Source: Oceanicola sp. 22II-s10i (GTDB lineage Bacteria > Pseudomonadota > Alphaproteobacteria > Rhodobacterales > Rhodobacteraceae). Taken from it: DNA of 64,000 bases. Positions 54,459 through 64,000 of this stretch are shown here, piece after piece (position 1 is the stretch's first letter; each line of letters begins with the position of its first letter). Under the pieces are notes generated by a model. That model did not search any database. It saw nothing but the letters and a program-made list of their open reading frames with translations, and was not told the DNA's origin. The DNA is taken from the NCBI RefSeq assembly GCF_002210105.1, contig NZ_AQQU01000006.1, positions 186,001 through 250,000 of the forward strand, read 5' to 3'. Position numbers and translations under genes: made by a program.

Positions 54459-55564
54459 TCTGTCACCGCTCTCATTCCGGCCAGGTCCTCGACCATGTCC
54501 GCCAAAGTTTCCGCCGCTTCCGGCTTGCCCAGCGACAGGGCCGCGTTGGCCATCTGCACTGCACCTTCCGGGCTCTCAAGCACAAGCGCGATCTGCTCCG
54601 CAAGGTTCCCTTCGGTGAACTGTCTTTCCGGCATGAGGATCGCCGCACCCGCCTCGACCAGCCCGCGCGCATTAGCCGTCTGCTCGTCCCGGATGGACGC
54701 CGCCAGCGGCACGAGGATCGACGGGCGGCCGATCACCGTCAGGTCCGCGACCGTCGAGGCGCCGGAGCGGGTGATCACCAGCTGCGCCTCGCTCATCCGG
54801 CGGGGCACGTCGTGAAAGAAGGGCTGAACGTCCGCGTCGATCCCGGCATCGGCATAGGCATGGGCCACGCGGTCCATGTCCTCTTCCCGCGCCTGGTGGC
54901 TGACGCGCAGGTTGCGGCGCAGGTCCTCGGGCACGGCGGCGACCGCGCCGGGCACCACGTCCGACAGGATCCGCGCGCCCTGGCTGCCGCCCATGACAAG
55001 GATCGACATCGGGTAGTCGCCGGGGGGAATGTAGGGGGCTCCGGCCTTGTCGAAGATCGACATCCGCACCGGGTTGCCGGTGTGCACGCCCTCGACGCCT
55101 TCGGGCATCTCGGTCGGCCAGGTGCCGCAGGCGACGCAGTGGACGCGCTTGGCGAATATCTGGTTCACCCGCCCCAGCACACCGTTCTGTTCGTGGATCA
55201 TACGCGGCAGCTTGAGCGCGGTCGCCGCCGCCATCGCCGGGATCGCGGGATAGCCGCCGAAGCCCACGACAGCGCGTGGCCGGTCGCGGCGCATCCGCCA
55301 GATCATCGAGGCGACACCGCCCGCGATGCGCGGCGCCACGGCCACCTTGGCCAGCACCCCGCCGCGCGCGAAGGTCGCGCTGGAGACCTGTTCGATCTCC
55401 ACCGCGTGCGGAAACCCGCCGGTATAGCGCGCGCCACGGGCATCGGTGGACAGCTTGACCCGCCATCCCCGGCGCAGCATGACCTCGGCCAGCGCCTGCG
55501 CGGGGAACATGTGCCCCCCGGTGCCGCCGGCCGCGATGATCAGAAGCGGTGCATTGTCGTTCAT
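54455..55564 (-). CDS. murG: UDP-GlcNAc:undecaprenyl-PP-MurNAc-pentapeptide transferase (lipid II synthase)
   Basis: A GT28 glycosyltransferase on the inner face of the membrane that makes lipid II. The 369-residue protein shows the [20 protein letters not shown] loop, [20 protein letters not shown], and [17 protein letters not shown] plus the sugar-nucleotide loop [24 protein letters not shown] overlaps on both sides with ftsW and murC. Confidence 0.98.
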   Translation of the reverse strand: MNDNAPLLIIAAGGTGGHMFPAQALAEVMLRRGWRVKLSTDARGARYTGGFPHAVEIEQVSSATFARGGVLAKVAVAPRIAGGVASMIWRMRRDRPRAVVGFGGYPAIPAMAAATALKLPRMIHEQNGVLGRVNQIFAKRVHCVACGTWPTEMPEGVEGVHTGNPVRMSIFDKAGAPYIPPGDYPMSILVMGGSQGARILSDVVPGAVAAVPEDLRRNLRVSHQAREEDMDRVAHAYADAGIDADVQPFFHDVPRRMSEAQLVITRSGASTVADLTVIGRPSILVPLAASIRDEQTANARGLVEAGAAILMPERQFTEGNLAEQIALVLESPEGAVQMANAALSLGKPEAAETLADMVEDLAGMRAVTE

Positions 55565-56724
55565 CGTCCCCGTCCGAGGATCTCGCCTATTTCGCCCTGC
55601 GGGCGCGTGCGGGTGAAGGCCAGAAGCATCCCGATGGCAATGCCGCTCGCGATGACGGAGGAGCCGCCGTAGCTCACGAAGGGCAGCGTCATGCCCTTGG
55701 CCGGCAGAAGCCGGACCGCGACGCCCATGTTGATCATGGCCTGCACCCCGAACATGGCGGCCAGACCGCTGCCGGCCAGCCGGGTGAAGGGATCGCGTTC
55801 GCGCATCAGACGGATGAGCGACCGGATCACGACGGTCGCATACAGCGCGATGATGCAGAGGACAAGGAACAGCCCGTATTCCTCGGCGGCAACGGCGATG
55901 ATGAAGTCGGTATGCGCGTCCGGCAGGTTCATCTTGACCTGCCCTTCGCCCACGCCGACGCCGAAGAAGCCGCCTTCGCGAATGGCGTTGGTGGCGTAAC
56001 CGATCTGGGTGGTCGGATCGACCTCCGCGTTCAGGAAGCCGTCGATCCGGCGGGCGAAGTGTTCCGACGAGTTATAGGCCACCACACCGCCGAAGACGGT
56101 CAGCCCGGCCATCCCCGCCAGCAACAGCATCGGCGCGCCGGCGATGAAATACATCACGCCCCAGCCGAACAGGATCAGGCAGGCCTGGCCGAAGTCGGGC
56201 TGCATGACCAGCAGCAGGACGACGATCACCGTGATCCCGAAGGACCATGTCCGCCCCGGAGGGCCGTTCAGATCGTGTTCCGCAGCCATCAGCCATGCGA
56301 CGAAGACCACGAAGACCGGCTTCAGGAATTCCGACGGCTGGACCGACCCGAACCCGAGCGAGAACCAGCGCACCGCCCCCTTGCCGAAATCGGTGCCGAA
56401 GAACGGCAGCAGCATGATCGCGAGGAAGGCCCCGGCAAAGCCCAGCACCGACAGCCGCCGCACCATGTTGGGCGTCAGCATGGAGGTCACGAACAGCGCC
56501 ACCATCGCCATCGCGCCGAACACGGCCTGTTTCTGGACGTAGTGGAACGGCGCATAGCCGTTGCGCGCGGCCAGCGGCGGCGAAGCGGCCAGCCCCAGCA
56601 GGATGCCGATAGAGAATAGCAGAAGGACGCAGGACATCGTCCATTTGTCCAGTGTCCGCCACCATTTGGGTAGAACCGGCTCCCCCGCCTGAAGGGGAAC
56701 CACGCCATGCACCATATCCGTCAT
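55561..56724 (-). CDS. ftsW: cell division peptidoglycan glycosyltransferase FtsW
   Basis: The SEDS-family polymerase that works with FtsI at the septum. 387 residues with about ten spans; signatures are the [13 protein letters not shown] start, [40 protein letters not shown] and the catalytic-loop region with [10 protein letters not shown], then [23 protein letters not shown] 56724 chosen by the usual MTxMV.G start of Rhodobacterales FtsW. A GANTC site lies at 56794-56798, 70 bp upstream. Confidence 0.96.
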   Translation of the reverse strand: MTDMVHGVVPLQAGEPVLPKWWRTLDKWTMSCVLLLFSIGILLGLAASPPLAARNGYAPFHYVQKQAVFGAMAMVALFVTSMLTPNMVRRLSVLGFAGAFLAIMLLPFFGTDFGKGAVRWFSLGFGSVQPSEFLKPVFVVFVAWLMAAEHDLNGPPGRTWSFGITVIVVLLLVMQPDFGQACLILFGWGVMYFIAGAPMLLLAGMAGLTVFGGVVAYNSSEHFARRIDGFLNAEVDPTTQIGYATNAIREGGFFGVGVGEGQVKMNLPDAHTDFIIAVAAEEYGLFLVLCIIALYATVVIRSLIRLMRERDPFTRLAGSGLAAMFGVQAMINMGVAVRLLPAKGMTLPFVSYGGSSVIASGIAIGMLLAFTRTRPQGEIGEILGRGR

Positions 56725-56877
56725 GGGAAACCGCCGATTTTGCCTCTGTCCGCCCCTTTGCGGGGTCTCGCGCACAATTCTAGCGGGTTTTGCGACTCAG
56801 GGCCAGAAGTATCGGCGAACGCGGCGAATTACCGGCTCGGCGCCCGCTCGATACTCAAGACCGGCCGCGGCGGCTTG

Positions 56878-57534
56878 CTAGTTCGACGCGATGCCGGGGC
56901 GGCTGGCCCCCATAGGGCGATTGATCTGCGCACAGACGGGCTGGATGCCCTTGGCCCCTGAATCGTGGCTGTACACAGCCCTAAGTCCCACCACGACATT
57001 GTTGGCCGGACAATCGACCTGGTTCGACCAGTGGTTCGTCGCGCAATTCGGTCGGGCAAAAGAGTCGACGTAAGGGTTCGTGCTGTTGTCGATCGTGCCG
57101 TCAGGATTGATCGGACGGGCGATCAGGCGGATGCCTTTGATCTTGTCTTCGCGCCGGTTCATGCAGACCGAGATGCCGGTAACAAAATGGCCCTCTGCGA
57201 CGAAGACGTCCTTGGAGGACGCGAAATTGCCAGATACCCCCGCACGCAGCGTGAACTCTCGCGACCCGCGACCGGGACAGGGTCCGTCCTCGACGGTCGC
57301 GCAGAGGCGCTCGGCGAAAATCTGGATGTAGATCGGATCGTCCTGATGTTCGCGCATCTGGATACCGGTCATGCCGTAGCGGTCGTCGAACTGGCGGGAC
57401 ATGTATTCGTTGTGCCCCGCGAGGTTTCCTGCCGTCTGGCTTGTCGGTGCCGCGCCGCTCCAGGTGAACTCTGCTGCATGGGCCATCGAAGCGACGGTAA
57501 ACGCGCCGACAAGCGCGAGAGAACGACAAATCAT
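56878..57534 (-). CDS. secreted six-cysteine hypothetical protein inserted in the dcw cluster
   Basis: A 218-residue precursor with a signal peptide (SLALVGAFTVASMAHA cut before AEFTW). The mature part has six cysteines, enough for three disulfides. Two segments repeat a pattern: FVTGISVCMNRREDKIKGIR (117-136) and VVVGLRAVYSHDSGAKGIQ (180-198), each G-I/L then K-G-I, suggesting two copies of a beta module. The pattern recalls VMO-I/jacalin-type beta-prism lectins, but this is only a guess. It lies between ftsW and murD in the same direction, with gaps of 153 and 98 bp. Confidence 0.75.
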   Translation of the reverse strand: MICRSLALVGAFTVASMAHAAEFTWSGAAPTSQTAGNLAGHNEYMSRQFDDRYGMTGIQMREHQDDPIYIQIFAERLCATVEDGPCPGRGSREFTLRAGVSGNFASSKDVFVAEGHFVTGISVCMNRREDKIKGIRLIARPINPDGTIDNSTNPYVDSFARPNCATNHWSNQVDCPANNVVVGLRAVYSHDSGAKGIQPVCAQINRPMGASRPGIASN

Positions 57535-57632
57535 ATTGGAATCCTTCGAAGAAATCACTCGTAATGACGGAGCCAATAGCTCCGGCAAAAATCCTACCAC
57601 GAAAGTTCCGTTGCGTCACCCGACGCATTATT

Positions 57633-59033
57633 TCACCGGAGCGCAGCCGTCACACGCGCCACGAAATCCTCGCCCCGCCGTTCGAAACTGTCGTATTGAT
57701 CGAAGCTCGCGCAGGCCGGGGCCAGCAGGACGGTCTCGCCCGGCTGGGCATCCTCGACCGCGCGACGGACGGCGGTTTCCATGTCGGTACAGACCTCGGT
57801 CTCCACCCCGCGCAGCTTGACGGCAAAGGCGGCCGCCTCACGCCCGATGACATAGGCGCGGACGACCGATCCGGCAGCCTCCAGCACCGGGTCCAGCGTG
57901 CCTTCCTTCTCAAGCCCGCCGCATATCCAGCGGATCCGGTCGAAAGCCGCCAGCGCCTTGGCCGCGCTGTCGACGTTCGTGGCCTTGCTGTCGTTGACGT
58001 AGCGCACGCCGTCCTTTTCCGCGATCAGCTGGCTGCGATGCGGCAGGCCTGCGTAGGAATGCAGCGCCGTCTCTATCACCTTGGGCGACACGCCCAGCGT
58101 CCGCACGGCGGAATAGGCGGCGCAGGCGTTCTGATGGTTGTGTGCCCCCGGCAGACCCGACACGCCCCGCAGGTCGATGGAGGCCACCTGACGCCCCTTG
58201 CGCCATTCGGTCAGGAATCCCTTGCGGGCAAAGACCTGCCATCCTGCGCCCGCGGGCTTGCGCGTCACGGAGACACGGATCACCCGGTCGTCCGCCTCGC
58301 CCTCGCCAAGCTGGTCGGCCAGGTACAGCCCTTCGGCCTCGTCGATCCCGATCACCGCCCGCTCCGGCCCGCCCTCGGCGAACAGCCGGCGCTTGGCGGC
58401 GAAATAGCCACCGATGCCGCCATGCCGGTCGAGGTGATCGGGGGAAAAGTTCGTGAAGACGGCCACATCCGGCGTCAGCGCGCGGGCGAGGTCGGTCTGG
58501 TAGGACGACAGCTCCAGCACCACGACGCCGCCATCGCTCGGCGGGTCGATGTCCAGAACCCCGCGTCCGATGTTGCCGGCCAGTTGGCTGGAGAACCCGG
58601 CCTCGGTCAGCACGTGATGGATCAGGGCCGAGGTGGTGGACTTGCCGTTCGACCCGGTCACCGCGATCACGCGCGGCGCGGTGTCGAACCCGTCCCAGGC
58701 GGAGGTGGCGACCGAGCGGAAGAACAGCCCGATGTCGTTGTCGACCGGCACGCCTGCCGCATAGGCCGCCGCGATCACCGGGTTCGGCGCGGGATAGAGG
58801 TGCGGGATGCCCGGACTGACCACCAGCCGCGCGATGCCGTCGAAAGCACCCTGCCGCGACAGGTCGAGGCAGGCGAAGCCCTCGGCCTCGGCCTTTTCGC
58901 GCGCGGCCGGGTTGTCGTCCCAGCACACCGGCTCCGCACCGCCCGCCGCCAGCGCCCGCGCGGTGGCGAGACCGGACCGGCCCAGACCCAGCACACCGAT
59001 GTGCGCCCCTTCGAATCCCGTGACAGGTATCAT
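57633..59033 (-). CDS. murD: UDP-N-acetylmuramoylalanine--D-glutamate ligase
   Basis: Adds D-glutamate to UDP-MurNAc-L-Ala. The 466-residue protein shows [20 protein letters not shown] (Rossmann), the ATP loop [31 protein letters not shown], and [19 protein letters not shown]. The ATG at 59033 overlaps the DedA gene stop (ATGA). The longer open frame upstream is a shadow of dedA. Confidence 0.97.
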   Translation of the reverse strand: MIPVTGFEGAHIGVLGLGRSGLATARALAAGGAEPVCWDDNPAAREKAEAEGFACLDLSRQGAFDGIARLVVSPGIPHLYPAPNPVIAAAYAAGVPVDNDIGLFFRSVATSAWDGFDTAPRVIAVTGSNGKSTTSALIHHVLTEAGFSSQLAGNIGRGVLDIDPPSDGGVVVLELSSYQTDLARALTPDVAVFTNFSPDHLDRHGGIGGYFAAKRRLFAEGGPERAVIGIDEAEGLYLADQLGEGEADDRVIRVSVTRKPAGAGWQVFARKGFLTEWRKGRQVASIDLRGVSGLPGAHNHQNACAAYSAVRTLGVSPKVIETALHSYAGLPHRSQLIAEKDGVRYVNDSKATNVDSAAKALAAFDRIRWICGGLEKEGTLDPVLEAAGSVVRAYVIGREAAAFAVKLRGVETEVCTDMETAVRRAVEDAQPGETVLLAPACASFDQYDSFERRGEDFVARVTAALR

Positions 59034-59641
59034 GGCAATCTGCCCTCCGTATCCGACTCTTCCGTCTCCGACGCGCCGTTGCAAGGCGCCTGCCGCCGCG
59101 CGCGGATCCAGCGCACAGCGACCCACACAACACCCCCGATTGCCGCGACGATCGCGAGATGCAGCAGCAGCCCGCGCTGCCCGAACATCTGCTCCAGCCA
59201 CAGCCCCGCGCCATAGCCGAGCGCGGTCATGACATGCGCCCAGATGGCCACCGACAGCAGGCTGATCGGGGCGAAGACGTGCCAGCGGATCTGCGAGGAC
59301 CCGACCAGCATCAGCCCGACCGTCCGGGCCCCGTAGATGAACCGCAGCAAAAAGATCGTCCGGTTCGGGTGCTCATGGACCAGCCGCATCAGCCGCCCTG
59401 CCCTGCGGTGCGTGATGACCCGCTGCACCAGCCGCGCATTCCGGAAGAACCGCCCGAACAGGAACAGCGCCTGATCCGCCAGCGCCGCCCCCGCCGTCGC
59501 GACCAGCGCCGCCGCCTCGAAGCTGAAGACGCCGCGATGCGCCATCGCGCCGCCCAGCATGACGATCACCTCGCCCTCCAGCACCGCGCCGACGAAGACG
59601 CCGGGCAGTCCCAGCGTCTGGACGAGGCTTTCGAGCGACAT
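59030..59641 (-). CDS. DedA/SNARE-associated (VTT) family membrane protein
   Basis: A 203-residue membrane protein of the DedA family. The conserved motif is [20 protein letters not shown] (E-G pair in the first re-entrant helix), then [18 protein letters not shown] and [20 protein letters not shown] (the family R-F-I/V-P/Y-x-x-R motif). Some DedA members return undecaprenyl phosphate to the inner leaflet. It lies between mraY and murD with gaps of 7 and -4 bp, so it is translated with them, which fits a lipid-carrier role. It has about 5 spans. Confidence 0.88.
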   Translation of the reverse strand: MSLESLVQTLGLPGVFVGAVLEGEVIVMLGGAMAHRGVFSFEAAALVATAGAALADQALFLFGRFFRNARLVQRVITHRRAGRLMRLVHEHPNRTIFLLRFIYGARTVGLMLVGSSQIRWHVFAPISLLSVAIWAHVMTALGYGAGLWLEQMFGQRGLLLHLAIVAAIGGVVWVAVRWIRARRQAPCNGASETEESDTEGRLP

Positions 59642-59648
59642 GATGGCC

Positions 59649-60731
59649 CTAGCGCAGTTTCAGGGTAGCAAGCCCGATCATGGCGAGGATCAGCGAGATG
59701 ATCCAGAACCGGATCACGATGGTCGGCTCGGCCCAGCCCTTCTTCTCGTAGTGATGATGGATCGGGGCCATCAGGAACACCCGCTTGCCGGTCCGCTTGA
59801 AGTAGAGCACCTGGATGATGACCGACAGCGCCTCGACCACGAAAAGCCCGCCGATGATCGCCAGCACCAGTTCGTGCTTGGTGGCCACCGCGATCGCGCC
59901 GAGCGCGCCGCCAAGGGCCAGCGAACCGGTGTCGCCCATGAAGACGGCGGCAGGCGGGGCGTTGTACCACAGGAAGCCGAGGCCGCCGCCGACCAGCCCC
60001 GCGACGAAGATCAGGATCTCGCCGGTGCCGGGGACGTAGTGCACCTCCAGATAGTCGGTGAAGTCGACCCGCCCCACGGTGTAGGCAATCGCGCCGAGCG
60101 CCGAGGCCGCGATCATCACCGGCATGATCGCCAGCCCGTCCAGCCCGTCGGTCAGGTTCACGGCGTTGGCCGAACCCACGATCACGATCATCGCGAACGG
60201 GATGAACAGCCAACCGAGGTCCAGCAGGGCGTTCTTGAAGACCGGAAAGGCCAGCTGGCCCGTCAGTTCCGGCGGATGGAAATAGGCGGCCCAGGCGGCG
60301 GCGATGGCCGCGATGACGAACCCGATCAGCAAACGGACCTTGCCCGACACCCCCGCCACGTTCTGCTTGGACACCTTGGCGTAGTCGTCCGCGAAACCGA
60401 TCAGGCCGAAGGACAGCGTGACGAACAGCACCAGCCAGACGAAGGGGTTGTCCAGCCGCGCCCAGAGCAGCGTCGACGTGAGCAGCGCGCCCACGATCAG
60501 CAGCCCGCCCATGGTCGGTGTGCCGGCCTTGGCGAAGTGACCTTCGGGGCCATCGGTGCGGATCGGCTGGCCCTTGCCCTGACGGCGGCGCAGCACGGCG
60601 ATCAGCGGCGGCCCGAACAGGAAGCCGAAGATCAGCGCCGTCATGAATGCGCCGCCCGCCCGGAAAGTGATGTAGCGGAAAAGGTTGAAGACGTCGCCGC
60701 CATCCGACAGCGCGGTCAGCCAGTAGAGCAT
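59649..60731 (-). CDS. mraY: phospho-N-acetylmuramoyl-pentapeptide transferase
   Basis: Makes lipid I from UDP-MurNAc-pentapeptide and undecaprenyl phosphate. The 360-residue protein has ten spans, with the catalytic [20 protein letters not shown] segment, [20 protein letters not shown] and the [23 protein letters not shown] motif. Starts at ATG 60731, 15 bp after murF. Confidence 0.98.
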   Translation of the reverse strand: MLYWLTALSDGGDVFNLFRYITFRAGGAFMTALIFGFLFGPPLIAVLRRRQGKGQPIRTDGPEGHFAKAGTPTMGGLLIVGALLTSTLLWARLDNPFVWLVLFVTLSFGLIGFADDYAKVSKQNVAGVSGKVRLLIGFVIAAIAAAWAAYFHPPELTGQLAFPVFKNALLDLGWLFIPFAMIVIVGSANAVNLTDGLDGLAIMPVMIAASALGAIAYTVGRVDFTDYLEVHYVPGTGEILIFVAGLVGGGLGFLWYNAPPAAVFMGDTGSLALGGALGAIAVATKHELVLAIIGGLFVVEALSVIIQVLYFKRTGKRVFLMAPIHHHYEKKGWAEPTIVIRFWIISLILAMIGLATLKLR

Positions 60732-60746
60732 TTCAGTGGGTCCCCA

Positions 60747-62174
60747 TTATTCCGCAGCCGGATGTCCCAATTTCCTGAGCGCGTCAACAACAAGGCTGAC
60801 TTTGCTGCCCTTCGATCCCTTGACCAGCACGACATCGCCGGCGTCCACCAGCCGCGCCGCCTTGTCCGCCAGCTTTTCCGCCGAACGCGAATAGCGGCCC
60901 CGCTTGGCCTCCGGCAGCGCCTCGTAGAAGGGCTGCATGCGTGCGCCGACGCAATGGATCAGGTCCAGGGCCTTCATAGACGGCAGGTCGGCCAGCCCGA
61001 GGTGCATCGCCGCCTCGTCCGGGCCCAGTTCCAGCATCTCGCCCAGCACCGCCACGCGGCGACCGTGTGCGTGGCGGCCCACGTTGTCGCGCGGGGTCGC
61101 CGCCGCCAGCACCTCGAGCGCGGCGGCCATCGAGGTCGGGTTGGCGTTGAAGGCGTCGTCGATCAGCTCGAAACTCAGCCCCTCGTCCAACGTATCGAGC
61201 AGCAGCCGTTCCCGCATCCCCCGCCCCGCGGGCGGCATCCAGCGGGCAAGGTCGGCGGCGGCCAGCGCCCGGTCGAGGCCAAGCGCCGAGACGACGCCGA
61301 TCACGCCAAGCGCATTGACCGCGAAGTGGCGCCCGGCGGCGGCCAGCTTGAACAGCACCGGCGCGCGCCATGCGCGGCCCTCGGAAATCGTGGTCTCGTC
61401 CGCGATCCGCAGGGTCACCAGCCGATGGTGGTTCGACGGCGCCTCGCCAAAGGTCAGCACCCGCGCACCGGCGGCTTTCGCCGTCTCGATCATCAGCGCC
61501 GAGGTGCTGAGATCGCCGTTGATGACCGCAACACCTTTGGGCTCCAACCCCTCGAATATGCTCGCCTTTTCCCGCGCGATGCCGGACAGGTCGTCGAAGG
61601 CTTCCAGATGCGCGGCGGCGATGGTGGTGATCATCGCGACATGCGGTCGGGCGAGCTTGGCCAGCGGCGCGATCTCGCCCGGATGGTTCATCCCGATCTC
61701 GATCACCGCCAGCTCGGCGTCGCGCGGCATCCGCGCCAGCGTCAGCGGCACGCCCCAGTGGTTGTTGTAGGAGGCTTCGGCGACATGAGTCCGCCGCTGG
61801 TGGCCGAGAACCACACGCAGCATCTCCTTGGTCGATGTCTTGCCGACCGATCCGGTCACCGCGACGACCTTGCCCTTCATCCGCGTCCGTGCCGCCCGCC
61901 CGAGGTCTTCGAGCGCCTTTAGCACGTCGGGCACGATCAGCAGCGGCGCGTCAGGCGACACGCCCTGCGGCACGTGATCGACCAGCGCGGCGGCCGCGCC
62001 CTTGTCGAGCGCCTGCGCCACGAAATCATGTCCGTCCCGCGCCGCGCGCAGGGCGACGAACAGGTCGCCGGGCTGGATGGTGCGGGTGTCGATCGACACG
62101 CCGCCGACCGACCAGTCGCCGCGCGCTTCGCCACCCGTGGCCGCGACCGCCTCTGCGGCGGTCCAGAGGCTCAT
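60747..62174 (-). CDS. murF: UDP-N-acetylmuramoyl-tripeptide--D-alanyl-D-alanine ligase
   Basis: Adds the D-Ala-D-Ala dipeptide made by Ddl. The 475-residue protein has VSIDTRTIQPGDLFVALR at the N-terminus, the ATP loop VVAVTGSVGKTSTKEMLRVV, EIGMNHPGEI and DDAFNANPTSMAAALEVL. Overlaps murE by 4 bp. Confidence 0.98.
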   Translation of the reverse strand: MSLWTAAEAVAATGGEARGDWSVGGVSIDTRTIQPGDLFVALRAARDGHDFVAQALDKGAAAALVDHVPQGVSPDAPLLIVPDVLKALEDLGRAARTRMKGKVVAVTGSVGKTSTKEMLRVVLGHQRRTHVAEASYNNHWGVPLTLARMPRDAELAVIEIGMNHPGEIAPLAKLARPHVAMITTIAAAHLEAFDDLSGIAREKASIFEGLEPKGVAVINGDLSTSALMIETAKAAGARVLTFGEAPSNHHRLVTLRIADETTISEGRAWRAPVLFKLAAAGRHFAVNALGVIGVVSALGLDRALAAADLARWMPPAGRGMRERLLLDTLDEGLSFELIDDAFNANPTSMAAALEVLAAATPRDNVGRHAHGRRVAVLGEMLELGPDEAAMHLGLADLPSMKALDLIHCVGARMQPFYEALPEAKRGRYSRSAEKLADKAARLVDAGDVVLVKGSKGSKVSLVVDALRKLGHPAAE

Positions 62175-63667
62175 GCGAGCCTCCCGTCAAGCGCGGCAAC
62201 GGCGACGGAGGCCTGTTCCGCATCGTCGAACGGATAGGTGCTGGAGCCGATGATCTGCCCGGTCTCGTGTCCCTTGCCCGCGATCAGCAAGGTGTCGCCG
62301 GGGCCGAGGGCGTCGACCGCGCGCAGGATCGCCTCGGCCCGGTCGCCCACTTCGATGGCGTCGGGGCAGCCCAGCAGGACGGCCTGACGGATCGCCGCCG
62401 GGTCCTCGGACCGGGGGTTGTCATCGGTGACGAAGACCAGATCGGCATTCTCGGCCGCCGCCTGCCCCATGAGGGGCCGCTTGGTGGCATCGCGGTCCCC
62501 GCCCGCGCCGATGACGGCGATCAGCCGGCCCATGACATGCGGACGCATCGCCTTGAGTGCTGTCGAGACGGCATCCGGGGTGTGGGCGTAATCGACATAG
62601 ACCGTCGCCCCGTTCTCGCGCCGCGCGACAAGCTGCATCCGCCCGCGCACCGTCGTCAGGTCGGGCAGCGTGGCAAAGACATCCTCGGGCGCGTCGCCCG
62701 ATCCGATGGCAAGGCCCGCCGCGACCAGCACGTTTTCGGACTGGAACCCGCCAAGCAGCGACAGGCGGACCTGATAGTGCCTGCCGTCCCAGCCAAAGCG
62801 CAGGATTTGCCCGTCCGGTTCATATCGGTGGCTGAGAACCCGCAGCTGCGCACGCTCGCTTCGCCCGACGCCCAGCACCTGGATGCCGCGATCCACCGCG
62901 ATCTGCGCCATGTCCTTGCCGCGGTGGCCGTCGAGGTTCACCACCGCGACACCCTCGGGCGACAACAGGCGGCGGAACAGGCCGGCCTTGGCCTCGAAAT
63001 ACTCCTCGAAGGTCGCGTGGTAATCGAGGTGATCCTGCGTGAAGTTCGTGAACCCCGCCGTCTTCAGCTGCACACCGTCCAGCCGCCGCTGCGCGAGGCC
63101 GTGGCTCGACGCCTCCATGCAGCCATGGGTGACACCCGCGCGGGCGGCCTCGGCCAGAACCCGGTGCAGGGTGATCGGTTCGGGCGTGGTGTGCTGCAGC
63201 GGCGCCTCATAGGCGCCTTCGACACCGGTGGTGCCGAAATTGCAGGCCGCGTGGCCCAGATGCGTCCAGATCTGGCGGGTGAAGGTGGCGACCGAGGTCT
63301 TGCCGTTGGTCCCGGTCACCGCCGCCATCACCTCGGGCTGGGCGCCCGACCAGAGCGCCGCGGCATAGGCGAGAACCTGCCGGGGATCCTCGGCCACGAT
63401 CAGCGCGGCGTCCGATGCGCGCAGCAGCGCCGCGTGCATGTAGGCGCCGTCCTGATCCGTCAGGATCGCCGCCGCACCGGCCTCCAGCGCCTGCGGAATG
63501 AAGCGGCCACCGTGGACCGCCGTGCCCGGAAGCGCCGCGAAAAGATTGCCCTTTTCGACGAACCGGCTGTCCACGCAGATACCCGTGATCCGCGCCTGTC
63601 CGCCCGCCGTGGCGGTCAGGCCCAGCTCGTCCAGTGTTGCCACCTTGCCTGCCGCCCGTGCCGCCAT
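62171..63667 (-). CDS. murE: UDP-N-acetylmuramoyl-L-alanyl-D-glutamate--2,6-diaminopimelate ligase
   Basis: Adds meso-diaminopimelate. The 498-residue protein shows CVDSRFVEKGNLFAALPG, the ATP loop AVTGTNGKTSVATFTRQI, and the DAP-selective DNPR motif (VFVTDDNPRSEDP), so the wall is DAP-type rather than Lys-type. It lies 17 bp after ftsI and overlaps murF. Confidence 0.98.
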   Translation of the reverse strand: MAARAAGKVATLDELGLTATAGGQARITGICVDSRFVEKGNLFAALPGTAVHGGRFIPQALEAGAAAILTDQDGAYMHAALLRASDAALIVAEDPRQVLAYAAALWSGAQPEVMAAVTGTNGKTSVATFTRQIWTHLGHAACNFGTTGVEGAYEAPLQHTTPEPITLHRVLAEAARAGVTHGCMEASSHGLAQRRLDGVQLKTAGFTNFTQDHLDYHATFEEYFEAKAGLFRRLLSPEGVAVVNLDGHRGKDMAQIAVDRGIQVLGVGRSERAQLRVLSHRYEPDGQILRFGWDGRHYQVRLSLLGGFQSENVLVAAGLAIGSGDAPEDVFATLPDLTTVRGRMQLVARRENGATVYVDYAHTPDAVSTALKAMRPHVMGRLIAVIGAGGDRDATKRPLMGQAAAENADLVFVTDDNPRSEDPAAIRQAVLLGCPDAIEVGDRAEAILRAVDALGPGDTLLIAGKGHETGQIIGSSTYPFDDAEQASVAVAALDGRLA

Positions 63668-63684
63668 CGTGACCCTGCCCTTCG

Positions 63685-64000
63685 TCAGTTCGAGGATGTC
63701 AGGGTTATATCAGCCAGCTTGGCGGGTTCAATCTGCGGGCGCAGGCCAAGCAGCGGCGCGACGCGACGGATCATCTCGGCGGCGACCGGAACGGCGGTCC
63801 AGCCCGCGGTGCGGCGGGGCTGCGGGCCCGAGGTTTCCACCGGTTCGTCGAGGCTGACGATCAGCACGTACTTCGGATCGTGCGCCGGGAACATGGACGC
63901 GAAGGTGGCGATCACCTTGTCATCATAATAGCCGCCGGTCGGCTTGGGCTTGTCCGCGGTCCCGGTCTTGCCTGCGACCGCATAGCCCTCGACCTCGCCA
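63685..64000 (-). CDS. ftsI: peptidoglycan D,D-transpeptidase FtsI (PBP3), C-terminal part
   Basis: Only about the last 105 residues are in the window; the gene runs off the right edge. The KTG motif of penicillin-binding proteins is visible (AVAGKTGTADKPKPTGGYYD), followed by FASMFPAHDPKYVLIVSLDE, where class B PBPs have an F-x-G-x-x-P motif. The C-terminal tail (LRPQIEPAKLADITLTSSN) is conserved in Rhodobacterales. It is the septal transpeptidase working with FtsW. Confidence 0.95.
   Translation of the reverse strand, partial: GEVEGYAVAGKTGTADKPKPTGGYYDDKVIATFASMFPAHDPKYVLIVSLDEPVETSGPQPRRTAGWTAVPVAAEMIRRVAPLLGLRPQIEPAKLADITLTSSN

Noticed and set aside
59559-61922. 787-codon plus-strand open frame across mraY and murF
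   Set aside because: It is low in complexity, rich in H, R, Q and G, and is the mirror of well-recognised genes.
1-64000. tRNA or rRNA genes
   Set aside because: No cloverleaf-like segment with a GGTTCGAATCC-type T-arm or rRNA-like stretch was noticed on reading; a tRNAscan run would be decisive.

Overview
This is a 64 kb chromosomal stretch from a GC-rich alphaproteobacterium, most likely of the order Rhodobacterales (Roseobacteraceae/Paracoccaceae). Four things point there: the form of the division and cell-wall (dcw) cluster, with DUF2484 genes next to murB and recN-bamD-lpxC behind ftsZ; the cobS/cobT cobaltochelatase genes; a Hint-domain protein; and a dispersed hairpin repeat with a conserved GTATTTGGAACCAGAAGAAG core. 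I saw no phage, integrase, transposase, CRISPR array, rRNA or tRNA. The window reads as core chromosome with small accessory insertions.

Layout. 0-7 kb: the start of an SDR oxidoreductase, a Hint-domain protein, a small Rho-N-like protein, release factor 3 (prfC), a conserved hypothetical and two related glycosyltransferases, one fused to an extra N-terminal domain. 7-18 kb: ogt, a class IV aminotransferase, DUF3253-ileS, the overlapping ycjX-GNAT-ycjF-DUF1992 operon, truA, DUF4177, bolA and a J-domain protein. 18-23 kb, minus strand: cyanide-insensitive bd-type quinol oxidase (cioA-cioB-DUF2474), OsmC, Tat-type MsrB, anti-sigma factor and ECF sigma factor; this looks like a redox or envelope stress block. 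23-29 kb: cobS and cobT, separated by a racemase-like gene, a small secreted protein and a divergent HxlR regulator/flavin reductase pair. 29-41 kb: two transcription-factor/alpha-beta-hydrolase fusions, an M24 aminopeptidase, DUF427, a DAO oxidoreductase, GT61 and FkbM genes, a ClC channel and a FAD-linked dehydrogenase.

41-64 kb is one long minus-strand block for envelope growth and division, read from the right end leftward: ftsI(end)-murE-murF-mraY-dedA-murD-secreted hypothetical-ftsW-murG-murC, then a terminator, then APC permease-DUF2484-DUF2484-murB-ddl-ftsQ-ftsA, a 467-bp regulatory gap, ftsZ, a terminator, lpxC, bamD and recN. Most neighbours overlap by ATGA or TAATG junctions, so they are probably translated together. 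They cover lipid II synthesis, the divisome, lipid A commitment (LpxC) and outer-membrane assembly (BamD).

The most interesting points are: a LuxR-type regulator whose C-terminal alpha/beta-hydrolase domain has lost the nucleophile and the histidine and may be a ligand sensor; a dense patch of GANTC (CcrM) sites interleaved with an inverted pair of DnaA-box-like sites between ftsA and ftsZ; uncharacterised membrane or secreted genes built into the dcw cluster (DedA, a DUF2484 pair, a six-cysteine secreted protein with an internal repeat); and a dispersed hairpin repeat that abuts the stop codons of three minus-strand genes.
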